Shown piece by piece: positions 1-6,354 of a stretch of 6,354 nucleotides of DNA. The notes beneath the pieces were generated by a model, which was given only the letters and a program-made list of their open reading frames with translations, ran no database searches and was not told the origin of the DNA. Each line of letters opens with the position of its first letter. Positions within the stretch are counted from its first letter, which is position 1. The stretch is from the NCBI GenBank assembly GCA_022572485.1, contig JACZVU010000156.1, positions 1-6,354 on the forward strand, in the 5' to 3' direction. Source of the DNA: Myxococcales bacterium (GTDB lineage Bacteria > Myxococcota_A > UBA9160 > SMWR01). The position numbers were made by a program, and so were the translations under genes.

Positions 1-127
1 CAGCCACTAGCAGCCTCCGGAAACCGCAAGGCCAATGAACACGGCGAGGCCAACCGCCCAGGCGTAGTAGGCAAAGTAGTGGAATCCTCGGGTCTGTAGC
101 AGGCGCACGAAGATCCAGATCGCAGCG
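1..127. repeat. Direct repeat copy 1, duplicate of the uppP 3' end
   Basis: Bases 1-127 match 1880-2006 with no mismatch; the first difference is 128 (c) versus 2007 (a). On the minus strand this copy encodes the last 39 residues of UppP, including its TAG stop at 7-9, joined in frame to the interrupted DUF255 gene. The left limit cannot be seen because the window starts here. A length of exactly 127 bp starting at base 1 suggests an assembly k-mer overlap; a real tandem duplication of about 1.88 kb is the alternative. Confidence 0.97.
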
Positions 128-1878
128 CGGCCTCCCTGATAGACCCGTCGCAGCACTCCGTTTTTCTGCATCTCGTCGAGGATGAAACCCGCCGCACGCG
201 CGGCCGCCACCACGTAGCGTTCCTCGTCGAACATCAACCCAGCCCGCGCGAAGGCGCTGATCATCAGCCCATTCCACGAGACCAGTATCTTGGAATCGCG
301 CAGCGGCCAGGACCGACGGCTCCGCACCTCGTACAGGCGGGCGCGCGCGCGATCGAGCGCCTGCTCGAGGGCCTGCGCCGACATCCCGAGCTCTGAAGCG
401 ACCGCTTCCCTGCTGCGCCAGGCGTGGAGGATGTTGCGCCCCTCGTAATCTCCGCGCGGTGTCACGCCGTAGTAGGCGGTCACGACCTTCGCGAGACCCG
501 CACCCAGCGCCGACTCGATTTCAGCCGGTGTCCAGGTAAAGAACCATCCCTCTTCGATTTCGCCAGTGTCGCTGAGGCTGTCCGCATCCGTCGCCGAATA
601 GAAGACGCCGCCACTCGAGGTCATTTCCCGCGCCACATAGTCGAGGATCGAGCGACTGACGGCGGCGAAATCTACACGCCCGGTCAACTGCGCGGCCTCG
701 AGGTATACGACCGCCAACAGCGCGTTGTCGTAGAGCATCTTTTCGAAGTGGGGGACGAGCCATCGCGCGTCCGTCGAATAGCGGTGAAAGCCGCCACCGA
801 TGTGGTCGTAGAGCCCCCCCGCCGCCATCTTCTCGAGCGTCAACGTCGCGAGCGTCAGCGCGTCCTTCTCTCCGGTGGACCGGTAGTAACGCAACAAAAA
901 GCGCAGCGGGACCGAGGACGGAAACTTCGGTTCTCCCCGGGCGCCGCCCCATTCCCGATCCGCCGCCCGCGCGGTCGTCGCCAACCCGAGGTCGAAAACC
1001 GACCGGTCCGGGATGCGCGATTGCCGCGCGGACTGGCCAGCGAGCTGCTTCCGAAGGGTGTCGGTGATCTGCTTCGAAAGCTCGACAATCCGCTCGCGAT
1101 CGTTGGTGTAGGCTTCATTGATCCGGCGGAGAACATCGAGAAAACCCGGGCGCCCGCCAAGAGAGCGCGGCGGGAAATAGGTTCCGCCGAAGAACGGCTC
1201 GCGATCGGGAGTCACCCAGACGTTCAGCGGCCAGCCGCCACTCTTCCCCATCGCGTGCACCGCCGCCATGTAGATGGCATCGATATCGGGACGGGCCTCG
1301 CGGTCGACTTTGATGGAGATGAAGTGCTCGTTCAAGTACGAAGCCGCGGCGACGGTGTCGAACGACTCCTCTTCCATCACGTGGCACCAATGGCAGGTTG
1401 AGTAACCGATGCTGAGCAACACGGGCCGGCCCAGGCGCTTGGCATCCGCAAAGGCTTCGTCGCCCCAGGGATACCAGTTGACGGGATTGTGGGCGTGCTG
1501 CTGGAGATAGGGACTCGCCTCCAGGAGCAGGCGATTCGAATACTCTGGCGAGCCATCGGGACGCAGATTCCGGGTGCGCGGCTTGTAGTCCGAGGGCCGG
1601 GATGCGAGTTCGAATGCGATCTTCTTGCGAATGTCGGACGGCAGCGGCGGTGCGCTCGGGAGGGCCTCGGGGACCCGCGCGAGCTGGGCCGCCGACGGTT
1701 CCGCACCTTTCGCGAAGGTCGCAGCAAGGCCCACGAGCAAAAGCGCGAGGAGCAGAGCGCGCCCGCACCTCGCCAACGCGGGGCGCCGTGCCCGCACCAG
1801 GCGAATCGACGGCTCCGTGTATTGGCTGTCGCAGATCACTGAGTTCCCCCCTCGCGCCGACCTTCGCGGCGCGCTCAT
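7..1878 (-). CDS. Exported thioredoxin-fold DUF255 (YyaL/SPATA20-type) protein, 3' end replaced by uppP tail
   Basis: From ATG 1878 this encodes 623 residues. After a basic stretch comes a hydrophobic signal segment ([16 protein letters not shown]), so the protein is probably exported or anchored. Typical family blocks follow: [23 protein letters not shown], the thioredoxin-like CHWCH (C162, C165), [27 protein letters not shown] (214-225), FFGGTYFPP, then the alpha-barrel part with [10 protein letters not shown] (377-386) and a [14 protein letters not shown] block. The family's biochemical role is poorly defined; a redox or sugar-epimerase-like role has been suggested from fold. The native sequence stops at residue 584 (after VYQGG). 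Residues 585-623 are identical to the UppP C-terminus, so roughly the last 100 family residues are missing. The start is uncertain. ATG 1878 has GGAGG 14 nt upstream. GTG 1839 has a better spaced GAGGGGGG (6 nt). GTG 1797 gives the most normal signal peptide but no visible RBS. It follows uppP by 7 bp, so an operon is likely. The family call is firm; the 3' end is doubtful. Confidence 0.85.
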   Translation of the reverse strand: MSAPRRSARGGNSVICDSQYTEPSIRLVRARRPALARCGRALLLALLLVGLAATFAKGAEPSAAQLARVPEALPSAPPLPSDIRKKIAFELASRPSDYKPRTRNLRPDGSPEYSNRLLLEASPYLQQHAHNPVNWYPWGDEAFADAKRLGRPVLLSIGYSTCHWCHVMEEESFDTVAAASYLNEHFISIKVDREARPDIDAIYMAAVHAMGKSGGWPLNVWVTPDREPFFGGTYFPPRSLGGRPGFLDVLRRINEAYTNDRERIVELSKQITDTLRKQLAGQSARQSRIPDRSVFDLGLATTARAADREWGGARGEPKFPSSVPLRFLLRYYRSTGEKDALTLATLTLEKMAAGGLYDHIGGGFHRYSTDARWLVPHFEKMLYDNALLAVVYLEAAQLTGRVDFAAVSRSILDYVAREMTSSGGVFYSATDADSLSDTGEIEEGWFFTWTPAEIESALGAGLAKVVTAYYGVTPRGDYEGRNILHAWRSREAVASELGMSAQALEQALDRARARLYEVRSRRSWPLRDSKILVSWNGLMISAFARAGLMFDEERYVVAAARAAGFILDEMQKNGVLRRVYQGGRAAIWIFVRLLQTRGFHYFAYYAWAVGLAVFIGLAVSGGC

Positions 1879-1879
1879 C

Positions 1880-2006
1880 CAGCCACTAGCAGCCTCCGGA
1901 AACCGCAAGGCCAATGAACACGGCGAGGCCAACCGCCCAGGCGTAGTAGGCAAAGTAGTGGAATCCTCGGGTCTGTAGCAGGCGCACGAAGATCCAGATC
2001 GCAGCG
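1880..2006. repeat. Direct repeat copy 2, native 3' end of uppP
   Basis: This is the second, evidently original, copy of the 127-bp exact repeat. It lies at the end of an intact uppP reading frame and stops 1 bp before the ATG at 1878 of the next gene, so it also holds that gene's upstream GGAGG (1893-1897). The two copies are 1879 bp apart. Confidence 0.97.
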
Positions 2007-2677
2007 ACGCCAAAAACCAGTGCCGAAGCGCTCGCGATCGCGAGTGGTGCGATCACTCCGGAGGGTACCGAAACGAGTTCCGGGAGTGCGCGAACGGCCG
2101 CTCCCGAAATCGCGATGACGCTCATCAAGAAGGAAAACTCGGCAGCGGCAAGCGGCGCCACGCCAAGCGCGAGGGCAGCGGCAACGGTGGCACCGCTTCG
2201 CGAGATCCCCGGCACGATGGCGAGCGCCTGGGCGCAGCCGATCAGCAGCGCAGCCCCCCACCCGGGCCCTCGGAGCTGCGCGGAAGGGGCGGTTTTGCGC
2301 GTGCTCCATAGAATCCCGCCCGTGATCAAGAACCCGACCCCCGCCGCAGCCGTAGACTCGAAGAGCGTGTCCAGAAAATCGCCCGCGACCAGAACGAGCA
2401 GGACGGCCGGGAGGGTCGCGACGACGAGTTTGAGGCCGTAGGTCAGCGCGTCTGCATCGCCGCGAATCGCGCCTGCGATCAGCGCTCCGATGCGCCGTCG
2501 GTAGAAGATCAACACCGACACCAACGTGGCGACGTGGACAACGATCTCGATGAGAATTCCCTGTTGTTCAGCGCCAAATAGTGCCTGCAACACCACAAGG
2601 TGACCAGAACTCGAAACCGGCAGGAACTCCGTCAAGCCCTGGATCAAGCCCAGGATGAACGCTTCCAGATCCGTCAA
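1886..2677 (-). CDS. uppP: Undecaprenyl-diphosphate phosphatase (UppP/BacA)
   Basis: This 263-residue integral membrane protein dephosphorylates undecaprenyl diphosphate to the monophosphate lipid carrier used for peptidoglycan and other envelope polymers. Overproduction is known to give bacitracin resistance. Both family signatures are present: the [15 protein letters not shown] block at residues 13-27 (catalytic Glu and His region) and PGISRSGAT at 156-164. Hydrophobic segments fill the rest, including a C-terminal helix around [19 protein letters not shown]. Length is normal (about 260-280). The start is a TTG, chosen because a perfect AGGAGG lies 4 nt upstream (2682-2687), the protein begins at the expected family position, and there is no nearby ATG. 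A hairpin lies just upstream of the RBS (2693-2711). The DUF255 gene follows within 7 bp. The gene looks intact, though its 3' 127 bp is duplicated at the window's left edge. Confidence 0.95.
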   Translation of the reverse strand: MTDLEAFILGLIQGLTEFLPVSSSGHLVVLQALFGAEQQGILIEIVVHVATLVSVLIFYRRRIGALIAGAIRGDADALTYGLKLVVATLPAVLLVLVAGDFLDTLFESTAAAGVGFLITGGILWSTRKTAPSAQLRGPGWGAALLIGCAQALAIVPGISRSGATVAAALALGVAPLAAAEFSFLMSVIAISGAAVRALPELVSVPSGVIAPLAIASASALVFGVAAIWIFVRLLQTRGFHYFAYYAWAVGLAVFIGLAVSGGC

Positions 2678-2982
2678 ATTGCCTCCTGGCGGGGGAAGTC
2701 TTCGACTTCCCTTTGCGGCGTCGCGTGACCCCGTTCCGGCGTCGCGCTCCTGGATGCACGTCGAAGGCTTCGTACGGCTTCGCGAGGGAGCGCTGGCCGA
2801 AGCACGCCCCCCATCACGAACGCGCGCGGCGATCCTATCGAATGCGCTCAGTCAGAGGTAGACACCGGCCACGGATTCCAAGTTTCTGCCACCGGTAGAG
2901 ACTGCGCTTTTGTGGTAGAAACACGCTCACGCTGCAACGCTCTCGCGTCCGCTGGAGGCGCCGAATCAATCGAGGAGTTCCC
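2678..2982. other. Divergent intergenic region between uppP and thrH
   Basis: This 305-bp region must contain the start signals for both the leftward and the rightward units. Visible contents are the uppP Shine-Dalgarno (2682-2687), the hairpin at 2693-2711, and a 10-bp direct repeat CGGCGTCGCG (2716-2725 and 2737-2746, 21 bp apart). There is a short GGCTTCG direct repeat (2766-2772 and 2776-2782) and the thrH Shine-Dalgarno GAGGAG (about 2972-2977). I see no clear sigma-70 -35/-10 pair, tRNA or convincing small gene. The short reading frames crossing the region have no recognisable content. Confidence 0.6.
2693..2711. promoter_or_regulatory. Perfect inverted repeat (8-bp arms, 3-bp loop) just upstream of the uppP RBS
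   Basis: GGGAAGTC (2693-2700) and GACTTCCC (2704-2711) are perfect reverse complements separated by TTC. In uppP mRNA (minus strand) this would form a GC-containing hairpin with a GAA loop ending 5 nt before the AGGAGG. No T-tract follows on the minus strand, so it is not an ordinary terminator for that direction. It could be a leader hairpin affecting translation or stability, or a DNA operator. Its function is inferred from structure and position only. Confidence 0.5.
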
Positions 2983-3594
2983 GTGATTGTCGCCTGTCTC
3001 GACCTGGAGGGTGTCCTGGTCTCCGAAATTTGGATCAACGTCGCGGAGCGAACGGGAATCGAAGCGCTGAAGCGCACCACCCGTGATGAGCCGGATTACG
3101 ACGTGCTGATGAAGCAGCGCCTCGAAATCCTCTCGAAGCACGGGTTGGGCCTGCCGGCGATCCAGGAAGTCATCGCCACGATGAGCCCGCTTCCGGGTGC
3201 GGCGGAATTCTTGGACTGGGTCCGCGAGCGTTATCAGCTGATCATCCTGTCGGACACCTTTTATCAATTCGCCGCACCGCTGATGCGCCAGTTGGGCTAT
3301 CCGGCCCTGCTCTGTCACAACCTGGAAGTCGACGATTCAGGGAAGATCGTCGATTACCACTTGCGCCTGCCGGATCCAAAGCGCCGGAGCGTGCAGGCGT
3401 TTCGCGATCTCAATCTGAAGGTGATCGCGGTGGGCGATTCCTACAACGACACCACCATGTTGCTCGAAGCAGACACGGGGGTCCTCTTCTGCCCGCCCGA
3501 GAACGTGATCCGCGAATTTCCCCAGCTACCGGTCGCACGCGATTACGACGCGTTGCGCAAAGCGTTTCGAGACGCAGAGGAGAGCTTCCGATGA
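2983..3594 (+). CDS. thrH: ThrH-type phosphoserine phosphatase / homoserine phosphotransferase (HAD family)
   Basis: This 203-residue cytosolic HAD-superfamily enzyme matches Pseudomonas ThrH closely in motifs and length (about 205). The characterised member hydrolyses phosphoserine and can transfer the phosphate to homoserine, linking serine and threonine biosynthesis. HAD motif I is DLEGVLV with nucleophile D7 and E9 where most HAD enzymes have a second Asp, a ThrH trait. ThrH-like blocks [16 protein letters not shown] and [14 protein letters not shown] follow. Motif II is ILSDTF (S90), motif III K133 in DPKRRSV, motif IV GDSYND (151-156). The GTG start is supported by GAGGAG 5 nt upstream and by the family N-terminus. 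It is the first gene of the rightward unit and overlaps the cytochrome gene by 4 bp (ATGA). No truncation or missing catalytic residue is visible. Dual activity is inferred from the family. Confidence 0.93.
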   Translation: MIVACLDLEGVLVSEIWINVAERTGIEALKRTTRDEPDYDVLMKQRLEILSKHGLGLPAIQEVIATMSPLPGAAEFLDWVRERYQLIILSDTFYQFAAPLMRQLGYPALLCHNLEVDDSGKIVDYHLRLPDPKRRSVQAFRDLNLKVIAVGDSYNDTTMLLEADTGVLFCPPENVIREFPQLPVARDYDALRKAFRDAEESFR

Positions 3595-4109
3595 GCGCCA
3601 TCCAGCGAATGATTTTCTCCACCGCGGTCGGCACCGCGCTGGCCCTATTCGCATTCGGATGTGGTGAGCAGTCGGACGCTCCGACACCGCCGGAGCCACC
3701 GGAGCGCACCCCCGCACCGCCACCCGCCAAAGCCCCGGCTCCGACGCCGGAACCACCGACTCCGGCCCATACCCAGGACATTCCCTCCGATGAAAGCGCG
3801 CTGGCCGAAACCGACGCGAAAGCCGGAGAAGCCGACTATCAGATCTACTGCGCATCGTGTCACGGTAAAACCGGTGCGGGCGACGGACCCGTCGCACAGG
3901 CCTTGAATCCGAAGCCCGCCCGACACGACGACGGCGCCTACATGAATCCGCTCACGGATGACTACCTCTTCAAGGTCATCAAATTTGGCGGCACTTCCGT
4001 GGGCAAATCTCCGATCATGGCGCCACTGGGTGGCTCGCTTTCGGATCAACAGATCCGCAACACAATCGCGTTCATCCGGACTCTGGCCGATCCACCGGAT
4101 CAGCCGTGA
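3591..4109 (+). CDS. Lipoprotein-type c-type cytochrome, single heme
   Basis: The 172 residues begin with a signal peptide ending in FAFGC (C24), an imperfect but plausible lipobox, so the mature protein is probably anchored by lipid in the envelope. A Pro/Ala/Glu-rich linker covers about residues 30-62 and would hold the heme domain away from the membrane. The domain has one CASCH heme-binding motif (87-91) followed by GKTGAGDGP, typical of class I cytochrome c, and a likely distal ligand M143 in SPIMAPLGG. Its role would be periplasmic electron transfer; donor and acceptor are not indicated by the neighbours. The ATG overlaps the thrH stop by 4 bp, so it is probably translationally coupled. 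No oxidase or dehydrogenase gene lies in the window. Confidence 0.88.
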   Translation: MSAIQRMIFSTAVGTALALFAFGCGEQSDAPTPPEPPERTPAPPPAKAPAPTPEPPTPAHTQDIPSDESALAETDAKAGEADYQIYCASCHGKTGAGDGPVAQALNPKPARHDDGAYMNPLTDDYLFKVIKFGGTSVGKSPIMAPLGGSLSDQQIRNTIAFIRTLADPPDQP

Positions 4110-4129
4110 AAGAGAAAAAGACCCTACAT

Positions 4130-4136
4130 GGGAGGT
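4130..4136 (+). promoter_or_regulatory. Ribosome binding site for the small lipoprotein gene
   Basis: GGGAGGT lies 5 nt before the ATG at 4142. It is the only internal gene of the rightward unit with its own clear Shine-Dalgarno rather than a start/stop overlap, so it sets the start and may give this lipoprotein its own translation rate. Confidence 0.7.
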
Positions 4137-4141
4137 AAGGC

Positions 4142-4600
4142 ATGATCGCGCGAATCGCATCGAGCTTGATCGTCATGATCGCACTCGGTTTCACGACCGG
4201 ATGCTTCAAGATCTCCGCCACCCAGGCCAGTTTCGGGAGTTCGTCGGACTCGTCGTCGAGCCCATTCAAGTCATCCTCGAAGAGCTCCTCGGGGCCTGAC
4301 GAGGAGGGCGAGAAAGAAGAGACCGCCTACCAGCGAGATGTCCGCCATTACACGGTCGAATTCGCCCGATCGGCGGGCAAACTCGAATCCTTTCAACGCG
4401 ACCTCAGCGCCATTGCCGAAGGCTATGGGATCACGGACTGGGAGCGAACCGAGGACACCTACGTGGCCGTCGGGCGTGGCCTCGCCGAATCCGAACTCGA
4501 CGATTGGGACGCCAAGCAACTCGCCGTGGCGTTGTCGAACGAAGACCGCGACCACCTGGCGTTGGTCCGATCGGGCTACGAGAGCCGCCGCACCCGGTGA
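4142..4600 (+). CDS. Small Ser-rich putative lipoprotein
   Basis: The 152 residues begin with a signal sequence ending in TTGC (C21), a lipoprotein-like cleavage site. A low-complexity Ser/Lys linker follows (about 32-51), then an acidic patch (53-60) and a compact C-terminal domain with YQRDVRHYTVEFARSAG and YGITDWERTEDTYVAVGRGL. The domain resembles small 'putative lipoprotein' families seen in proteobacteria, but I cannot name a function. The start is supported by GGAGGT 5 nt upstream of the ATG. It lies 32 bp after the cytochrome stop with no terminator between, and its TGA overlaps the GTG of the next gene by 4 bp. The coupling suggests it acts with the large exported protein that follows, possibly as an envelope partner; this is inference. 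Confidence 0.85.
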   Translation: MIARIASSLIVMIALGFTTGCFKISATQASFGSSSDSSSSPFKSSSKSSSGPDEEGEKEETAYQRDVRHYTVEFARSAGKLESFQRDLSAIAEGYGITDWERTEDTYVAVGRGLAESELDDWDAKQLAVALSNEDRDHLALVRSGYESRRTR

Positions 4601-6354
4601 TCCGCTGGCGACACCGTTTGCTCGCCCTGGTCGTGGTGCTGGTCATCGCGCCGGAGGCCCCCGCGAGCGTCGTCGAGTACCTCTACATGGAAGCGAACGC
4701 GGGCAGTTCGGCGGGCGGCCACTTCGCGCTGAAGCTCGACGATCGAGTCTACGATTTCCAAAACGCCGAACTTGGCACACTCCGACTGCGGCGTATGGAC
4801 TACGACCTCTTCCGCTACCTGTACACCGTTCTCGATAACCGCACGATGCACATCGCGCGGATCAACGTTCCACGCGAAACGCGCAAAGCGATCTTCGATC
4901 GTTTCAATCGGCGCTATCTGATCCAGAACAAGCAATTTTCGGTGCTCGACTCGCTGAGCGGAGACCGCGAATTGATTCGACTCCTGCTCGCTCGGGATGG
5001 CCACGCAACATCTCCCGAGCCTGAATGGAGCGGGATGCAAATTCGCGGAGCGGGATTCTTCTACGACGGCCCTCCAGAAGACGCCGAGGGAGAATCCCCG
5101 TCGCTGCGCGCTCTCCGCGATCGCCTTGCGTCGAATCGCGGGCAGGCCTACCTGACGGATCGGATCGCCGCGCTCGAGCGCGCGGTGCTAGGTCTCTCGC
5201 CGGCTCCGGGGGCGATCTCGGTGGCAGTGGTGGCCCGGGATGAGCGGCCCGAATCCGGTTATCACTTCTCGGATCGCTACCGAGATCTCGGCGCGAAGAT
5301 CATCGCGCTCCGGGTGCTCGAGAATACGACACGCATCCGGCTGAACGCACGCCGCGCCCTGAGCGGTGATGCGTACAAACTCGGCGCCGCGGAAAGCCGG
5401 CAGATCCGCGCCTACGGGGAACAGCTGGAAATCCGTCTCGAAAAACTCATTGCCTCGAAGCGCCCGGACTGGGGTTTTTCGCTGCTGCTCGGGATGGCGC
5501 GACTCCAGACGCTGCACGAATCACTCGCGCGAGGATACTGGGTGGTGCTCGACTCCGTGCCCGCGAACCCGGCTTTCCTCTCACAACGTGCGGTGCAGCG
5601 ACGCGACCCGTTCGTCGTCGAGTTGCGCGATCGGGCGCACGTGGCGTTCTTCGAGGCGCGGACCCACTTCGCGACCACGCCGGAGCCCGGAGAGCCCGCC
5701 CTCGCCTGGCTCGAGGAGGCGGCCAATCGCTACGCGGAATTCCAACGCGGATTCGAGCAGAACCTGGCGATTCCGATCTACGAGAGTGGATTGTTGCCGG
5801 ATCGGGCAGCGACCGCTCGCGGGCTCCCGCTGCCCGACGTCGATGTGCGAACGCTTCGAAGCGCCGCCACGGCCGCAGAAGCGCGGGAGCACACCTATCT
5901 GGACGCCATGAAGCAGGCCTTCGGCTATCGACTCTTTTCCAACAACTGCGTCACGGAGATCTTCACGACGATGGGCCAGGGATGGGATCCAACTACGGCC
6001 CCCAATCGGCCTGGCGAAGCCGACGACCCGGAGGGCCTGTTGGATTTCATCCCCGTCGTCGCCTATCGAAAAATCCTCGATGCACATGCCGACGCCGAGG
6101 TGAGCGAAATTCCCTCGTTTCGGAGGGCTCGGCTGGAGGCGATGTACGCGATCGAAAACGATCTCGGCGTATACCTCCGAGAGTCGAATACCTTGACCTC
6201 GACGATCTACCGCCGAAACGATGCCGAGCCCTTCTTCCTCTTCTTCACCGAAGATGCAGCTCCCCTCCGGCCCGTCTACGGTGCCTTGAATTTCGCAGTG
6301 GGAATCGGCGAGATGGCGCTCGGCGTGTTACGCGCCCCGTGGGATCGCGGGAGG
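4597..6354 (+). CDS. Large exported protein with His/Cys motifs, DUF4105/Lnb-like candidate (3' partial)
   Basis: The frame stays open for 586 codons from GTG 4597 to the window edge with no stop, so the gene is truncated by the window. The start overlaps the previous stop (GTGA), implying translational coupling; a Shine-Dalgarno is not obvious. A signal peptide is clear (MIRWRHRLLALVVVLVIAPEAPAS, cleavage near 24). The mature N-terminus reads YLYMEANAGSSAGGHFALKL followed by VYDFQ, with H42 in a GGH motif. A long helical, charged middle follows, then FGYRLFSNNCVTEIF with C451. A GGH near the start and an NC(T/V) late in the protein recall DUF4105/Lnb N-terminal and NlpC/P60-like thiol hydrolases of the periplasm. 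I infer a possible Cys-His hydrolase or transacylase acting on envelope material. The family call is moderate and catalytic activity is unproven; the coding call itself is strong. Confidence 0.85.
   Translation, partial: MIRWRHRLLALVVVLVIAPEAPASVVEYLYMEANAGSSAGGHFALKLDDRVYDFQNAELGTLRLRRMDYDLFRYLYTVLDNRTMHIARINVPRETRKAIFDRFNRRYLIQNKQFSVLDSLSGDRELIRLLLARDGHATSPEPEWSGMQIRGAGFFYDGPPEDAEGESPSLRALRDRLASNRGQAYLTDRIAALERAVLGLSPAPGAISVAVVARDERPESGYHFSDRYRDLGAKIIALRVLENTTRIRLNARRALSGDAYKLGAAESRQIRAYGEQLEIRLEKLIASKRPDWGFSLLLGMARLQTLHESLARGYWVVLDSVPANPAFLSQRAVQRRDPFVVELRDRAHVAFFEARTHFATTPEPGEPALAWLEEAANRYAEFQRGFEQNLAIPIYESGLLPDRAATARGLPLPDVDVRTLRSAATAAEAREHTYLDAMKQAFGYRLFSNNCVTEIFTTMGQGWDPTTAPNRPGEADDPEGLLDFIPVVAYRKILDAHADAEVSEIPSFRRARLEAMYAIENDLGVYLRESNTLTSTIYRRNDAEPFFLFFTEDAAPLRPVYGALNFAVGIGEMALGVLRAPWDRGR

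Noticed and set aside
1..127. Phage or IS attachment-site duplication
   Set aside because: No integrase, transposase, tRNA target or terminal inverted repeat is present, and the repeat is wholly explained as a copy of the uppP 3' end.
424..1401. 325-codon open frame on the plus strand, antisense to the DUF255 gene
   Set aside because: Its translation is Arg-rich with no recognisable domain, and the opposite strand encodes clear family motifs across the whole stretch. Long antisense frames are expected in GC-rich coding DNA.
1879..2013. N-terminal extension of the DUF255 frame up to an ATG at 2013
   Set aside because: The extra 45 residues lie inside the uppP coding sequence in another frame, have no family similarity, and would place the signal segment more than 80 residues from the N-terminus.
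2848..3318. 156-codon minus-strand frame across the thrH start
   Set aside because: It is antisense to the conserved ThrH motifs and has no recognisable content.
4110..4141. Possible terminator between the cytochrome and lipoprotein genes
   Set aside because: The 32-bp gap has no stem-loop with a T-tract and contains the ribosome binding site of the next gene.
3645..4160. 171-codon minus-strand frame over the cytochrome gene
   Set aside because: The plus strand carries the signal peptide, CASCH and Met-ligand motifs; the antisense translation is low-complexity Arg/Gly.
5366..6087. Overlapping frames on both strands inside the large 3' gene
   Set aside because: The frame from 4597 is open for 586 codons with a signal peptide and balanced composition; the overlapping frames are Arg/Ser/Pro-rich shadows.

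Overview
This is a GC-rich window from a Gram-negative bacterium. The evidence is two lipoprotein signal sequences, Sec-type signal peptides, a membrane-anchored c-type cytochrome and an undecaprenyl-diphosphate phosphatase. The exported form of the DUF255 protein and the overall gene style resemble uncultured Myxococcota or deltaproteobacterial lineages. That placement is an impression, because the window has no phylogenetic marker.

Layout. The minus strand carries a two-gene unit, read right to left: uppP (undecaprenyl-diphosphate phosphatase, TTG start at 2677, stop at 1886), then a gene for an exported thioredoxin-fold DUF255/YyaL/SPATA20-type protein (start about 1878). A 305-bp divergent intergenic region (2678-2982) holds a perfect hairpin next to the uppP ribosome binding site. 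The plus strand carries a tightly packed four-gene unit: thrH (phosphoserine phosphatase/homoserine phosphotransferase type, 2983-3594), a lipoprotein c-type cytochrome (3591-4109), a small Ser-rich lipoprotein (4142-4600) and a large exported protein (4597 to beyond 6354). The large protein has a conserved-looking GGH and a late NNC motif, which suggests a DUF4105/Lnb-like or NlpC/P60-like thiol hydrolase. Two of the three junctions are 4-bp start/stop overlaps, so the four genes are very likely co-transcribed and translationally coupled.

Main anomaly. Bases 1-127 are an exact direct copy of 1880-2006, the 3' end of uppP. The copy sits in frame at the truncated 3' end of the DUF255 gene. The apparent product is therefore a chimera: 584 native residues followed by the last 39 residues of UppP. 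The repeat is exactly 127 bp, begins at base 1, and matches a k-mer length widely used by de Bruijn assemblers. An assembly artefact at a contig end, or a collapsed tandem duplication of about 1.88 kb, is more likely than a real fusion.

How the genes might work together. The minus-strand pair serves lipid-carrier recycling and an exported thioredoxin-fold protein. The plus-strand unit joins one cytosolic amino-acid phosphatase to three envelope proteins. The lipoprotein plus thiol-hydrolase-like pair is the least understood part and the best candidate for an undescribed function.
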